From Lithospermum erythrorhizon (Eukaryota; Streptophyta; Magnoliopsida; Boraginales; Boraginaceae): a DNA stretch of 64,000 bases. Made by a program: the position numbers and the translations under genes. This document shows positions 24,533 through 38,300 of this stretch, one piece after another (the first letter of the stretch is position 1; every line of letters begins with the position of its first letter). Below the pieces are notes generated by a model. It was not told the origin of the DNA. It searched no databases and saw nothing but the letters and a program-made list of their open reading frames with translations. The stretch spans positions 620,001 through 684,000 of the forward strand of contig JADFUC010001285.1 in the NCBI GenBank assembly GCA_019722365.1, read 5' to 3'.

Positions 24533-24769
24533 GTAGAAAGTTACGGTTCATTAACTTTTTATTTATTAATGGTTCATTAACAATTAAAAATATAAATTAT
24601 ATCATTTCATAACATGTTTTTTTCTTTTTTTGGGTACGTTTTAGAGAATTGGCGCATCAAAACAATAAATGTCATTAAAAATAAAGAAATAAGTTACAAT
24701 TATCTAACACAACTTTTGAAAGATGGTCATTCAGATAGAGATCAGTCCTAATGGAACATAATATGTCAC

Positions 24770-26100
24770 ACTCGAGTTTCTCCTTGACAGATGAAATAGG
24801 GCATAACAAGGATGAAGATTTGTCAGCATTTCTCACAAGGTTCCTGGAAAATCGAAATCGTCATCTTTACGCACGAGTTGGGTAAGGAAGTAAAAAATGC
24901 ACTTAAACTGGTCTAAGTAGGAAGTTAACGTCGTGTGGCATCTGTCGTTGATGACACACGAGTTATGCAAGTTACGTCATCTGTCATATACAACACACGA
25001 GTTCGAGTAGTAAAAAGCATCGAAAAAGAAGAAAGAAATGTTCTCGAATGGACTCGAATGCTCTTGCATTGTTGATGCTTATAACTTGACCTTAGGCAAG
25101 TGAACTTGGAACAAATATCCTGAGAGAATGAAGATAGTAAGAGATTTGTGTAATTGTGTACCCTGCAATATATTTTTCAACAGAACCTTTTTCATGAACA
25201 TCATAGCCAAACCATTTTTCCTGACAAGAACTGAAACTTGCATCAGCGACAACATCTGCAACCCAGGAAAATCATTAAAGATACGAGAGAGATAAAACAA
25301 AAACTTACCATCTTCTCAGATCATAAAGATTCCTTTCTTCATCTCGTTAAGCTTATCGTTGAGACATTGAATAGCTTCTGCTTTCATTTTCAAAGATAGG
25401 TTCTGCTATTCAGACATCAAAAGCTGTTTCCCGGTGTTCTGAAGGATATCTGCATCCATCTCATCCTGCACCTTCTTCCTCGCAATCTTAATCTGTTGAT
25501 ACTATAGTCATACATTAACAGTGAAATAAAAACTTCCACAATTATCCAAAAGACATAGATGAGTTATCTCAAAGAACCAAATAATCAGTTCATATTACAT
25601 TTTCCTTCTCTGCTAGAGCCTTCTACCTACCCTTTTCGCTTCTTCAACAAACGTCAAGTTCTGTTGACCAATCCAGTTTCTCAGCTCTCTGTTATGAGTC
25701 GCGTCAAGTCCCAATATATCAAATGAGTTTGCCTATAAAGAAGTGAATGCGAGGAACTTATAAAAAGGTCCACCTACGATGTGCCAAGTGCTTCATCACA
25801 TGGAAAGGTGAGGATCCTCAACTTCTTTCAGGGAGATTGTTATCATAACTTAAGTCCCCAATCTAACATCAATTCTTTTGACATAATTCCAGAGTCTGAT
25901 ATGTATTTTCCCAGAGCTTCAATCCATGAATCTCTATCTGCAGCTTCCAACGAGCACCTGCAGATGTAGGCAAGCTGTATGATTAGAGAGTTTGTAACAC
26001 CAGATATTAATACGACAGTCGACTAACCCTCTTCCTGAATCTCTCAGAATTATTGATAGCAACTTGACGTGGAAGTCATCAGGGAACACAAGATCGATTG
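24770..26100 (-). pseudogene. Broken partial copy of the 3' part of the CDCA7-like gene
   Basis: Collinear with 32095-33760 of the functional gene. It retains part of the exon ending in [11 protein letters not shown] (near 26035-26085), the [13 protein letters not shown] exon (about 25790-25960), the LRNWI region (25660-25690), the IKIARKK..DEM exon (25380-25500) and the terminal EKWFGYDV-type exon (25079-25260). Small deletions in the second of these produce in-frame TGA/TAA codons where the parent reads GLDSYDK, and the exon encoding [15 protein letters not shown] is missing. There are no zinc-finger exons. It is a duplicated, dead fragment. Confidence 0.8.
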
Positions 26101-26179
26101 GATGAAGTGGATTGCAAAAGCAGGATTAACAGGCAAGGGGAATTAGATAGAACGCATCCCGAAAGAATAAATAAAGACC

Positions 26180-26340
26180 ACATTATTTTCAAACCTCCAT
26201 TGAGGCAAAGGGTGAGAGGCTTGTGATCAGGGATCGCTTCTGTTTCTGCGAAGTTAGAGAACAAGCTCCTCCCAGCTTTCACATCAACAACATAGAGTCT
26301 TCACCAAGTCCTCCTCTGGGTACCCAAAAAAACACACAAC
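26180..26340 (-). other. Unrecognised exon-like fragment upstream of the broken copy
   Basis: The minus strand reads KAGRSLFSNFAETEAIPDHK followed by PLTLCLNGG and a GT. The composition looks coding, but it has no counterpart in the parental CDCA7-like gene and I cannot name its family. It may be an exon of another gene joined to the fragment by rearrangement. Confidence 0.35.
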
Positions 26341-26344
26341 CCTT

Positions 26345-27285
26345 CACTCTATCTAAACAAACAAAACCTTAGCTAAATTTTCCCTTCGATATAATGGATA
26401 ATGAATCCGAATCAAATATTCGTATTTGAATTAATCTAACGAATATCGAATTTGACAGTGAATATCCCATATATGACGAATAGAATAAGAATGAACAATT
26501 AAAAACAGTTGATCAATAACCACCCCCTTTTGTTTTCTCTCAATTAATATCCGTTGTTCAGTATCTTTAATCATTCGTTCATCATTACCCCCATTCCAGG
26601 GCCCCCAAAATTATTGTATCCAAACAACAATTTAATTTATTCCATTCACCCAAATCCAAACATAGCATAAGTTATTTATGTACCAATTCTTCTTTCAATG
26701 TTTTAGCATAGTTTTCTTTATTCGATCTAATATTCATTCTTAAATTCAATTAATAAAAAAATAACATTACCAGGTGCGATTGCTGGAGGAGTGTATAATC
26801 CCTCGATTGTTTCTTGGAGTAGAGAAAATCAGAGAATGTGTTTTCTCTTTTTAGCGCTAGTGGATTAAGCACATATGTTCATTAACGAAATCGGGCCGGG
26901 CCAGCCGTTAAAGAATAGCATGCCTCGCACGAATGTGTTGAAAACACATGGTAAACGTTGAAGTGCAACAAGCATTGAGTATCTTTTGTTAGGCGTACCG
27001 TAGCATCATATTATGTGCAATATTTTGGGAATAAGCGTGATACGTTCGACTCGCGGTAGCTGCGTTTGTAAAAACCTCCCAAAGGCGGGTTCAATCACTT
27101 GTTCTGTCAGTCTAAACATTAGCGGATCAAAGGGCACGGCAATGGGCTGGGCTAGGCCCAGTTCGTTATACACTCTACAGATAGAGATAGCCATACATAT
27201 TTAATACGGAGTATTTTAATGGACAAGTGAAAGAAGCCCGAATTTGGTTGTGCCATTTTCATTATACTTCGGTTAGACCAAGAAA
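26345..27285. other. Intergenic, nothing recognised
   Basis: AT-rich to mixed sequence. A GGGCTGGGCTAGGCCCAG inverted tract is present near 27146. No gene, tRNA or transposon signature is supported. Confidence 0.35.
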
Positions 27286-27289
27286 GGAT

Positions 27290-27735
27290 CAAATTTGGTC
27301 ACAAGCAACAAAGTTATGTAGAGATTCTTGAAACTCATTGGAGGTCTTCTCTTCACTCTTCCTTAAGTTCTTCCTGAATCTTTCATTCCACATTTCCTGT
27401 TGATATAATTGCACATTCAGATACTCATACTCAATAAATACAACCTCCATCATAAAAAGATTGTCTACTTCAATTTTTTAACAAACTTGCGGTCTTTGAA
27501 CCAATCCTCCCACAGCAGGCAAGTTATGAAAGTCCCCTGCCAAATCTAATTAACTTAGTCTCTCGAGATGATATGTTCTCATTCACAGGCTCCCAGGAAA
27601 CAAGTCCACGGAAATTCCCAAGGAAAACAACACAACCTGCCATCAGAATGAAAGGCACGTCAATTTTCTTTATTTGGATAGAATTATCAGGATCTCATGT
27701 GTAAGTAATACATTCAGAAATAAAAAAGCTACTGA
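27290..27735 (-). pseudogene. Chimeric fragment: exon of the 67-aa membrane gene joined to lipase-gene pieces
   Basis: Bases about 27290-27490 match 45181-45440, the second exon and adjoining intron of the small membrane-protein gene, with codon deletions in the LRKYEEE region. At about 27500 the match switches to about 47616-47663 (inside the lipase last exon). It then switches to about 48127-48360 (the lipase exon reading DVFLGNFRGLISRE and its flanks). About 2.2 kb and then 0.46 kb of the source are skipped. No ORF survives; it is a relic of the 45-48 kb region, duplicated then internally deleted. Confidence 0.8.
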
Positions 27736-27739
27736 AGAC

Positions 27740-30700
27740 CATAGCTACTGCAACTCCTCACTACTTCTATCATCTTCCATATCATAGAATTAGAAGTTTC
27801 CATACCATTCTTCAGGGTTTCTACTTACTGCCACTTATAAAGGCACTCCTCCACAAGTGAAAATGTTTCTATAGCTCCCAACATAGCTTACCCAAAACAC
27901 TTGGCACACAAGTCCTTAGTACAAACAATGCAAAACAGCTTCCACAACGGCGACACAAACATGGAAAGTCCCGAGAACAATAATGTCATGAAGGGATCAT
28001 TTTTTATTTAAATAGAATTTCTTCAGATAACCTTCCATTTGTTTAGCAGCGTGTCACTTATGCTTTGAGGAAAGTAATCCCATTCTCATGGCATAATACT
28101 GTTTAAGCATCGAGTTTGGTGATGATGGATCCATGGTGTAACAAGATGTGATATATATAATGAGATGAGAAGCTATCTAATAAGAACTGACAAGAACTTG
28201 CCTTTACGTAAACATGCATATATTATATGTTTGAAATAGAGAACGAATGGCATGCTAGCTTAGATGGCCCTCTAAAAGATATTCCCTTAGCCAACACAAA
28301 AGATACAAGTTAGGGTGAAGATTGCCAGATTTGATCTCTACAGGTATGTATCTAAAATATCAATATATAATTTTGTGCAAAATATTAAAAAATATCAGTT
28401 TAGCTGAAATACAAAAAATATCCAATAATTTTGCTCTGTAATCCAAGCCTCTGTATCTGCAACTTTACAACATAAAAGCTATTATCAATTTGGGGATCAC
28501 ATAATTAGCCTCCCAAATCATAATGTATGCCCCACCCACCCATTATAATTCATGTATATTTTATGTATTAGTCTATAAAATTAATAACTTATGAATGTGA
28601 CTAATTATTTTCTTGATGGAGGGAGTAGTACGTGCTTGTTAAAAATTAATTACACATTATTTGTTTTTTTAAAAGAATTAATAAGTTATAGTAGAGGAAT
28701 TGCATGAGAGTTGGAACTTTATAATCTACCAACATGGCTTATCAATACCTCTTATACATGGTAACTTAGTTCATAGAAAATATAAATCTATCAAATTGAT
28801 AGTTAAAATAATAAAGTAAAAAAGGCGTGCATTAAAAAATAAAGATAATGATTCCACATAAGGAATCGACCTTCGAATAAAATAAATTTAGTCTCTATTT
28901 CTAGATGTTAAGCCAAAGTGTGTGGTTCATAAACATTTGATTTTTACTTAATTAATAAAATCAAAAAAACAAAGAAAAAATTGATTTTTACTTAAAAAAA
29001 ACAAAGAAAAAAATTATAGACATTTGAGTGAATTTTGAAGACTAGGTAATTGTGATCTCATTGATAAACTTCAAACAATGGATAAAGAGACGCCTGCAGT
29101 GTAGTAGGGATTTGCATCTAAAGAGGATAATATTGTATTTTGATATAATTTACTCTGCCATTATCGCTAATCATATAAAATTAAGATTTTAAATCAGGAT
29201 GGACCAAATAATATAGTTTTACAAAATTCTAATGTAATATGTGACGTTCATATATCATTTTTCTAAAATATTAAAGATAAAATTAACATTTTAAAAAAAA
29301 TCGAAATGGAACAAGGCCTCACATAGCTTTGCCATGTATTCAACAATAACTGAAATTTAATAGTTTAATTTAGAAACAAAAGACTGGAAAGGGCACCAAA
29401 AGCAAATAATTAAAGAGTATGGAATAGAATCTCTAAATTGCCAAATTAGAAATAGGGACAATAGAATACAACTTTTAAAGAATGATGGATGGTTTGATAT
29501 TTTCTCCTATGCGAAAAAGATAAAACTTCATCAGTTAGCTCAAATTTATAGAGTGTGTTAATGAGTCGAAACAATTTGTCTTCCTTGTCTTATAAAAGAC
29601 CATAGAGGACCACAATAAAAGCCTTTTATTTACTCTATTTACATCATTTCCGAGATCTTTCCAATGTGTACCATCGGGATAACCCCCAAATAAATCGAAA
29701 GAATACTATCATTATTTTTGAGAAGGCCACGTCTCAATGACATTAAGATCAGCAGTCTTGCGTCATAGCATCTCAGTGATGGGTTCGATCACTGACAGTA
29801 ACCAAATGTTATTCATTTGAATCGAGAGTCAAATCTTATAAATTGTTCATGAGTTACATATTTAATCATTTAGGCGATAATGTAATAAAATTAGCTTCTG
29901 TGAGGACCCTTCGGCGTATCTGAGCCAGCGCATAAAAGTATTGGTGATGTGGGCTAATGAGTGGGGCATACGTTGAGCGTAAACGAGAAAAGATAGTATC
30001 ATAAATGACCATCTCTTGAAATTCCATACTAAAAGCAAGAATGACATTTTGATGAAATTAGGGATCTCCAGTTGGGTTCAAACATAAAGCATGACCAGAT
30101 GAATGATTTTCTTGATTTGATTGGAAAAAATGAAATGACAAATGGTAAGAAAAAATCAAACAAATAGTAATAGAGGTCGGTTTAGGATAAAGCGAACCGA
30201 AACCATACGAGGCGGTGGAGTGCACATATGTTTTCATTTAAATTAATTCATATTTGTAATATTCCTGGTTGAAACTATTTTAAAAGAATTCGTTTAACTT
30301 AAAATCATGTATTTGATTAATATTTGGCTTGTATCTTGTGTCGATGTTATTGTCGTGTGTTAATGCGCATACAGCTGACTCGGTAAAGTCTCAAGATGAA
30401 GTCTCTTTCACAAGTGAAACAATTTTAATTATATTCGCATTTAAGGAGACATGAATATACGAAAATTAAATTCAAAAATAAGGGATTAAAATAGGTATAG
30501 TGGACTAGTGGTGGCCTACTGAATATTAATATCAGAGTTAGAATTACTCTTCAGGAGAAGTCTTTAAGTATATAAGTATAAATTAGATAAAATTATGATT
30601 TTTCATAAATTTATTATGATTGATGATGTTTCACAATTAATGCAGGTATTACAGACCTTACCAAAGACAATGGGATTAATGGTTGTGAAAATAATTATAA

Positions 30701-32090
30701 GTAATTACTAGCATGAATAATTAAGCATATAAATATCTTTTATAGTTAAAATTCTGATAATTACCGGTCCCAAGTATGTCAAAGGAATCGGTCCAGCGAA
30801 CGGCTGAGGCCAGGCCTGACAGACCATAGCTGAACCGGGCTGAGACGCCCATTAATATAATGAACCTCTATTTATTTAACCCCTTTTAAAGGGGCTAGCG
30901 GACCTGCGGCTACCATTAAAAACCAAATGTTGGGTCAAAACTTAGTGAGTAAAATAATATGCTTGTGGAAAGATTTAAACCTTGAAACTGAGTTAGAAAG
31001 AGACAAAATTAATCAGTGAACCAAGTTATTATTTGATTTTAATTATTATTATACTTGTTAAAATAGTGACATGCATACATATACTTGATTTTACACATTT
31101 GATTTTAATTATTATTATACTTGTTAAAGTAGTCACATGCATACATATGATTTTACATATTATAGTATATGTTATAATCAATAAAGTTTGATTGAAATAA
31201 TATTATTAAATAAAAATGTTGTAGATATATTACAAAGTAATATTATAATTTATATGTTATAATCAATAAAGTTTTGATTGAAATAATATATTATTAAATA
31301 AATAATATTTAGTTACAAATTAAAATAAAATTGTAGTAAATTCTTTTAATTATATCATACAAATAGTTTAATATTATATTTCCGTACAAGATATTGATAA
31401 AATTACAAATACACTGGGCCAAAGTGATAAACGGACTCCCATTTATACTAACAACTCGTCGTTTATTACAGGGCAGCCTCAAACCGGACCCGGGCCTAAT
31501 ACCCACCAAAAACATGGTGGGCTGAAGCAAAGACTAATGCCTGGGGCGAATATCAAACCTGTCCAAGAATCAGATTATCAAGCAATGTGGCCCGATCGTG
31601 GGCCTTGGCCGGGCTCGAACGGGCTAACAACCAAGCCTACGAGCCCTCTGTCATGCCAGTTTCGTCTACCAAGCCTCACTCTTTCTGATGAGCGGCCCGG
31701 AATCGATGAGTATTTAAGCTGATTATCTCTCATATAAATGTCCTTAAAAGTAAAGAAATTAAATCTTATTCACCGATTGAAACTTGATTGACGTTTGGCT
31801 TTTTCGAGTGAGCTTTAAATTATTAATTATTTATTATTCTAAAAAATACAAGGTATATATCATTAAATTAGTGTTTGCCAAAATATCTTTCATAATATTA
31901 ATTTTTAATAAACATGGTAAATAATATTGAAAATCGAAGCGTTATTTGATAATTGAAAATCGATTATTTTAAATAGAAGTCTATTTAGAACCGTCATTCA
32001 AATAAAAACATTAGACGTAGTAGATTTGATTTCATTCTTTTTCTCGAGTTTAACAAATTACATACATCAGTTTCATCATAATAAGTAGGT
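27740..32090. other. Intergenic stretch with short duplications
   Basis: No supportable gene. Direct duplications occur at about 31030-31090 versus 31095-31150 (both with 'TTATTATTATACTTGTTAAA') and about 31160-31215 versus 31250-31305 (both with 'ATGTTATAATCAATAAAGTT'). A GGAGGGAGTA end like a Stowaway MITE terminus lies near 28618. GC-richer unrecognised patches occur at 30775-30905 and 31420-31700. Confidence 0.4.
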
Positions 32091-32383
32091 ACATTTAGAA
32101 GATAAAATAGGGCATAACAAGGATTAAGATTTGACAGCATTTCTGCGATAGTACCTGCACAAATCGAAAACGCCATCTTTACCGTCTGCAGAAACTTAAA
32201 CAAATGCACTTAAACAGGTATAAGTAGGTAAGCCGTAAGTAGGTATTGTCATTGATGGCGCACGAGTTAGGTAATTATCCTTTGTGCATCATCGATGACA
32301 AGTGATTCAGTAGTAAAAGAATGGGTAAGAAGTTAAAAATGTTGTGTAGAATGGACTCAAATGATCTTGCATTGAGATGATGT

Positions 32384-35300
32384 TCATAACTTGACCTTAG
32401 GCATAGAAAAAGATCTGAGAGAATGAAGATAGAAAGGGATTTGAGTAATCGTGTACCCTGCAATATATTTTTCAACAGAAGCTTTCTCTTGAACATTATA
32501 GCCAAACCACTTTTCCTTACAACAATTGAAACTTGCATCAGCGACAACATCTGCGACTCAGGACAATAAAAAAAGATGAGAGAACGATGAAACTGAATAG
32601 TACCATCTTTTTAGAATCAAGAAAGAGGACGGGGGGAGGGGAAACGGGGGTGTACGTGTACAAAACAAACCTTGAAGAAGCACATCCATTTCACCAGAGT
32701 AGCTGCTCAACTTCCACAACTTGCGACCGTTTCTATCTGAGAACAAGGGATCTAATCTAACAGCATCTAGAAGATTAATCAAAAAATTTAATAAGAAATC
32801 GGCTCTATTTCTTTTGGAATCATTAAAAAAAGAATTTTTCATGCACAACTTAAACGTTGACCTTTTAGAAAGAGGTCGAGTTGTATAAAAGCAAAAATTA
32901 ACAGCAACATATGCTCAGATCCATTAGTAAATATACTAGGAACTAAATCATGTGGCCAAAACTTACTTTGCATTCTTTTCTTCATCTCGTTGAGCTTATC
33001 GTTGAGACATTGAATGACTTCTGCTTTCATTTTCAAAGATAGGTTCTGCTGTTCAGACATCAAAAGTTGTTTACCAGTATCCTGAAGGATATCTGCAGCC
33101 ATCTCATCCTGCAGCTTCTTCTTTGCAATCTTAATCTGTTGATAGCCATACATTAACAACGAAACAGGAACTTCCAAAATTCTCCAAAATATATAATGAG
33201 AAACAAGAGGGGAAACAAAAAACTTTATCACATAGAACAAACTAATCCCTTCATATTCCATTTTCCTTCTACGCTTCAGCCTTCTATTTACCTTCTTCTC
33301 TTCTTCAACAAACTTCAAGTTCTGTTGATCAATCCAATTTCTTAGCTCTCTGCGACGAGTCACACTCCAATATATCAAACAAGTTTTTTTAAAAGAAGTG
33401 AAAGCAAGGAGCTTATAAAAGGTTGACCTACGATGTGCCAAGTGCTTCATCACATAGAAAGGTGAGGATCCTCAACTTCTTTGAGGGAGATTGTTTATCA
33501 TAACTGTCAAGTCCCCAATCTACCATCAATTCATTTGACATAAATTCATTGTCTGATATGTATTTACTCAGAGCTTCTATCCATGAATCTCTACCTGCAG
33601 CTTCCAACGAGCACCTGCAGATGTAGACATATGCTCACAAAATTTGTAACACAATATATTAATATGACAGTCGACTGACCCTCTTTCTGAATCCCTCTGA
33701 ATCATAGATAGCAACTTCATGTGGAAGTAGTCAGCGGAAAAGTCACATCTCTTCCTTGAAGTCTGACCAGAAAATATTTCTTGAAGTAATGACTCAGCTT
33801 GCTCTTTCCTTAGATCGAGTGCCTAAAAAAGAGAGAAAGTAATACACGTTCATAACATCTTATCATGATGCAATTCCATGAGTGGTTGTTTGAACTACCT
33901 TAAGCAAACATTGAATCAAGTGATGACAATTCATCCATAGGTAGCCAACAATATAAATAATGGTGCAAAACTTACGATGTGATCAAAATAATACAGAGTA
34001 GTTTTTATTTATAATCACATATACAGGATGTTCAATCCTTCAATTCTGACGACATGCAAAATGCAAGCATGTGAGCCAAACACTACCTCTAACAAGTGTA
34101 ATAAGTGATATACTTTGCATGACCAGCTTTGGGATTAGCTTCATCCAATTCACAGTAATTGAAAGTAGAACATAATCATCATCAACAACTAAAAGTAGGT
34201 CATGATTCAATAATATGGATTTAGCATCACATGACAAAGTTTATTTAGTTTAGTCTATAGAGGATAACCTGCCCAAATGTGTGGCAAAACGCTAAAAAAT
34301 GCAAGGCGTCCCCTATATCCTCTGCAGGAAGTTCAATATTAGATATCTTGGTCAATTGATTTGCTGGTGGCAGATCGATTTGTTCTTCTTCATTTAACTG
34401 AAACTTGTTCTTGTTCTCTGTACTATTTGGCACATCTTCAACTGCTTCACGTTTGATAGTAGGCCGTAAAATTTCTTGGCTGAGATATTTTTTGTCACTT
34501 TTTTTTGCACCTATTAATTCTGCTGAAAAGTTGTTGGTCGCATTTAGCTGTTTGTGCTCGACCCTTTTATCATCTCTATTTTCTTCCGTAATCTGCAACT
34601 TGATTTTCATCTCATCACTGTCCTCAGATGTAGACCTGCTAACATCATTGGAAGCCGAGCTCATTTTGAGCGAGGCTTCGTCCAATACTTTTATTCTTCT
34701 GCAGTCTTCTAAGTTCAACATTTCCGAAACTGAAGGAAATCCATTAGCCTTTGCAGCAGGGGTAAGTACCCCTGTAGGCTTGTAGCCTCTCTTCTTCCTG
34801 TAGGTTCCCAAAATAGACAACAGAAGAAAAACAAGATTTTGTCAGAATACACATATAGAAAATGATCTAATAATCTCACCAGAGATAATCTTCAGTCTTT
34901 CTCTATTCTAGGCGGCTAAAGACATTCCAAAATGCAATGGCATAGTGTATATTTCCTTTTGCTAGGTACTAGGCAGAGAGGAAGAACAGAAAGATCAAAA
35001 AGGTTTCGGGCTTTCGTAGGAATTGGAAGGCTGAGACTTCATAAAATTTCCCTTCCTACATAGATTTCCTTTCCTTAACCATATAACATAATGTAGGCCT
35101 CCATATACAATAATAAATTAACCTCCCTTTCCCCACATGCATGCAAACATAGCCTCTATTAATGGCCCTTAATTAATTTAACATCATTTGAAGACGACAT
35201 AGTATGAGTGTTCTTCATTCAGTTGAAAATATTCAGCATATTGGCATGTACCACCTACCTTAAATATCGAGAGATGATGAGAAGAATTCTGAAAATTTTC

Positions 35301-38300
35301 AATTGGTATTATGAATTAAATACTGTGAGAATAAGATAATGAAATTTGGGATCCTCAAATTAATTCTGGATTCAACTTCTGAGATTTATTGTTAGGTATA
35401 TACTTACATGCAACGACAGCAGTTGCAAACTCCCCTGCATTTGGGACACTTCCATTGGCAACCTAATGCAGCCACCTCTGATGCAATCTCCCCATATCTT
35501 CGTTAAACATACGAAGAAAGTGAATAAACAAATCTAGAACGGAAAGCAGGTTTCTAGAGATTAAATTAAGACATTTGCAAGAAAATTGAAAGGTGATGGA
35601 ATGAAACCTGTTTAATAGGCAAAATTGACAGAAGTGCAAGGCACATTGTTTATTCTTATTGTAATTCTTGCAAGTCACAGTGAAAACCAAACTCTTTTGC
35701 CTACACTGCATGCACATTACTACTTTCATTCAGAACACTTCATCAATTAATGAATTTTATCTTTATGCAAAAAAAGGAATACATAAAGCTAACCTGGTGA
35801 CAAGTCTTGCCATTCTCAGAATCATAAACTCTGCTGCCAATCATTCTAACCCCCGGTGATTTTGTTCGTTTAATTTTCTTGCTGACTTTGTGCTCATCAC
35901 AGTCCATGGAATCCTTAGTTGCACTATATCTCTTCTTGCACTTATTACTATTTTCAACTGCAACAGAATGCTTAGCCTCCTGCCCTGAAATTGAAGGTAC
36001 TTTGCCATTTCTTCTCTTTTTAGAAGGCTTTGATTGATATCCTGCATCATTTTTCCTTATGCCTTTTTCCGATGGAGCTGCATCTAGATCCTGCAGAAGG
36101 TAAATTAAATGCACGTGAGCAGCTCAGTCCTCAATCTTTATATACGATACTCATACAGTAACAGACATAATATAATTTGATCTGGAACTCTTTCAACTCT
36201 CTCAATTTGTGGTATATACCCCTAATGTTGTTTAAGGTAATTTGATTTGAGATGGCCATGCACTCATGCACCCTTATGTGGTATCAAGGGTGGACAGTAG
36301 GCGAGGTCAACCCGCCCTAATTTTGATATAATTTTGAACTTTTATATTATTTGGCCTACCCAAAATTTGAAAAATGTATCTTTATGCAATTAATAATTAT
36401 TTTATCTGAAACTATTTTCTACTTGACCCGCCGTAAAAAAGATTCCTCGATCATCCCGTGTGGTAGCAACTGATTTAGGAATGCAAATATATTTACCTCA
36501 CTGGAAGCTGCACTCCTTTTAGGAGAGGGGTCGGTCAATCTTTCCATATCTGAGTCCAACATTTCTAAAACTGAATGAAAGCCATTAGCCTTCGCAGTAT
36601 GATAAAGTCTCCCCGTGGGTTTGCAGCCTTTCAACTTCCTATAGATGCCGAATGGGACACAATGAGAGTATGAGACAGAAGCTAGTCAAATCTCATTTTC
36701 TAAAACCTTTCCAGAGTATACGAAACTAAACACTGGATGATTAGAATAATAATTTTGATATGCATTTAAATAAGTAATTTATATTATTGCTCTAGAGATT
36801 AATTGTCCTGTGCATACATGCAAAAAGAGCAATTGCAAACTCCTCTACACTTGGGGCATTTCCAAGGACAATCCTCTTTAGCCAACTCTTCTGCATTTTC
36901 CCCATATCTGTTTCCAACAATTCAATAAAATCCATACAACTTAAGAAAAATGCCACAAACATGGACTAATAAAAACATCGAGATTGAAACATCATCCTTC
37001 TGAGAAGCTAGATGTTTGCGAGAAGATTGAAAAGTGACAGAAAAAAAACCTTTCCAATAAACAAATTTGACAGAAGTGCAAGGGACATTGCTCATTTCCT
37101 TTGTAGTTCATGCATCGAACAGCAAAAGTCATAGTCTTTTGCCGGCACTGCATACACAATATTATTTACATTCAGAAAGCTTCATTAGGTAATAAATGAC
37201 GTGCATCTTCCCACAAGTAAGGAACTCGTAATGCTTACCTGGTGACAAGTCTTGCCATTCTCAGAATCATATATTTTACCATGGATAATTCGAACGCCAA
37301 GTGATTTCCCTCTCATATGCTTGCAGACTTTTTTCTCATCACAGTCTATGGTATCCTTAAGTGCACCATATTCCTTCTTGGACTCTTCACTGTTGTCATC
37401 TTTATCAGCAATTTTCCCACTTGACATCTTAGATGAAGAACCTTTACCATTTCTTGTCTTCTTAGAAGGCTTGGATTGATATACTGAATCATGGTTTTCA
37501 TCTAAAATAGATTTTTCTCTCCCTCTTTCCGATGAAGCTGCATCTGGCTCCTGTAGACAGCCATGACACGAATTATATCAAACTAATTTTTAAGTAAGCA
37601 ATCACATTCGTTACAGCAATTGGCCCTACAGTAAGCCAGCCATGACCTTTAATCTGCATTGATTATCAAGGTATATTGAATGGTTAAGAAATTAAATCCT
37701 AGGGGTCAATAAGAAGTACATCTACTCGACAGTCAACGAACTTTCATTTTTCTATTACATTACATGCTCTCAAGAGTGAAGAACTCAAGATGCAATAAAC
37801 AATTGAATTATTGTCACATAAGCACTTAAATTCGTCAAAACATCTACTTGTATGAATAATTATCACATAAACACTTATATGTATAGGATTGTAAATTCGT
37901 TGACCTCCTTTGGAACCGCATTTTTTTCCAATGATGCACATTCCTCCAGTTCTTTCATACTTCTGCAGTCTTCTAAGCGCAACATTGCAGAAACCGAAGG
38001 AAATCCATTAGCTTTTGCAATGGGAGAAAGTATCCCTGTAGGCTTACAACCTCTTTTCCTCCTATAGAAGAGAAAAAATAAGCTAGTTGAATTAAAGGTG
38101 CATAAAATGATCAAGATTCTCAAGCAATTAAAAGGAGAAAAATGATGCTCTCTATTAAAGCTAAAGTATAGGAACATCAAAATGACAAATTTGCTCATAC
38201 ACTCACATGCATCTAGAGCAGTTACAAATTCCTCTACAAATAGGACATTTCCATTCAGAGTCTAATGCAACTGCCTCTTCTACATTCTCTCCATATCTGC

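Noticed and set aside
29740..29800. Possible tRNA because of GGTTCGATC resembling a T loop
   Set aside because: No acceptor stem, D arm or anticodon arm can be drawn around it; at most a SINE relic.
32839..33453. A 204-codon continuous minus-strand ORF as a separate gene
   Set aside because: It merges two exons of the CDCA7-like gene with the intron between them; the broken copy at 25.6 kb has a donor at the equivalent site, supporting splicing.
34405..34785. 126-codon plus-strand ORF
   Set aside because: It is antisense to the long zinc-finger/DDT exon of the CDCA7-like gene and mirrors its codon bias.
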